A model generated the notes under the pieces. It had not been told where the DNA came from, did not search any database, and saw only the letters and a program-made list of their open reading frames with translations. This document shows, piece by piece, positions 13,503 through 13,672 of a stretch of 13,672 nucleotides of DNA (its first letter is position 1; each line of letters opens with the position of its first letter). Where the stretch lies: positions 2,116 to 15,787 of the forward strand of contig DKFH01000136.1 in NCBI GenBank assembly GCA_002452315.1, written 5' to 3'. A program made the position numbers and the translations under genes. The stretch comes from Anaerolineaceae bacterium UBA6801 (GTDB lineage Bacteria > Chloroflexota > Anaerolineae > Anaerolineales > Anaerolineaceae).

Positions 13503-13672
13503 GTGAATATTCGCCGCTATTATTTCCCAGGCCAAATTGTATTTATTACCCAAATTGTCAAAGACAGAAAACCTGTGTTTAACAACCCGATGATGGTTGA
13601 ATTGTTATATGAAACCCTCATAAATGTTCAAAAATTGCACCCCTTCCTATTGCTTGCATATGTTTTTCTTCC
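13503..13672 (+). CDS. REP-associated tyrosine transposase (RAYT, Y1 family), N-terminal part
   Basis: Only the first 56 codons, plus two bases of a Pro codon, lie in the window. The translation begins MNIRRYYFPGQIVFITQIVK and continues through DRKPVF and LLLAYVFL, then Pro. This matches the start of the Y1/TnpA_REP fold: a first strand ending in a V-x-x-R/K-PVF-type turn, then a long helix and the strand leading into the HUH motif (usually MPNHVH). The HUH motif and catalytic tyrosine lie beyond the edge. Family members nick single-stranded DNA at REP hairpins and are usually single-copy, possibly domesticated, enzymes. GTG 13503 is chosen because it falls six bases after the -10 box and the frame is closed by TGA at 13473. 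The immediately upstream GTAG-REP cluster strongly supports the call. Confidence 0.85.
   Translation, partial: MNIRRYYFPGQIVFITQIVKDRKPVFNNPMMVELLYETLINVQKLHPFLLLAYVFL

Overview
The window looks like a chromosomal segment of a GC-rich bacterium, most likely a member of the Chloroflexota (Anaerolineae-type). This is inferred from lipoproteins with Pro/Thr-rich linkers, class B penicillin-binding proteins (PBPs) anchored as lipoproteins with a MecA-like N-terminal domain, frequent TTG starts, and candidate leaderless promoters. No rRNA or tRNA is present to confirm it.

Layout. Positions 1-450 (minus strand) hold the first 150 codons of recX, which runs off the left edge. A relatively AT-rich divergent gap (451-1055) follows. 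From 1056 to 11756 every gene is on the plus strand, with gaps mostly under 100 bp: a two-helix membrane protein, a 66-residue small membrane protein, an RNase Z-family metallo-hydrolase, a stand-alone homocysteine S-methyltransferase domain protein, a Maf nucleotide pyrophosphatase, two tandem paralogous lipoprotein PBPs, the ribosome-assembly GTPase RsgA, and a solitary peptide/nickel-type substrate-binding lipoprotein. This is a housekeeping cluster: RNA maturation, methyl transfer, nucleotide sanitation, peptidoglycan cross-linking and ribosome maturation.

Right-hand accessory segment (11753-13672). This part has a different character. It holds a GTAG-footed REP palindrome, a 300-bp repeat-rich spacer with a heptanucleotide tandem repeat, an AAA_14/DUF4143 ATPase, and a roughly 100-bp composite of three more palindromes in inverted arrangement (BIME-like). 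It ends with the start of a REP-associated tyrosine transposase (RAYT, Y1 family), cut off just before its expected HUH motif. The REPs carry the 5' GTAG foot known from RAYT-associated REPs. At two unrelated genes (the substrate-binding protein and the ATPase) the TAG of that GTAG is the gene's stop codon.

Regulation. The ATPase, the RAYT and the first membrane protein each have a -35/-10 pair with a 17-bp spacer. In all three the -10 box ends 6-7 nt before the start codon and there is no usable Shine-Dalgarno site, so all three mRNAs are predicted to be leaderless. The genes inside the long cluster mostly carry good Shine-Dalgarno sites.

Most notable: a GTAG-REP/RAYT unit (a 'REPtron') next to a REP-bracketed ATPase, REP-supplied stop codons, and the duplicated lipoprotein PBPs.
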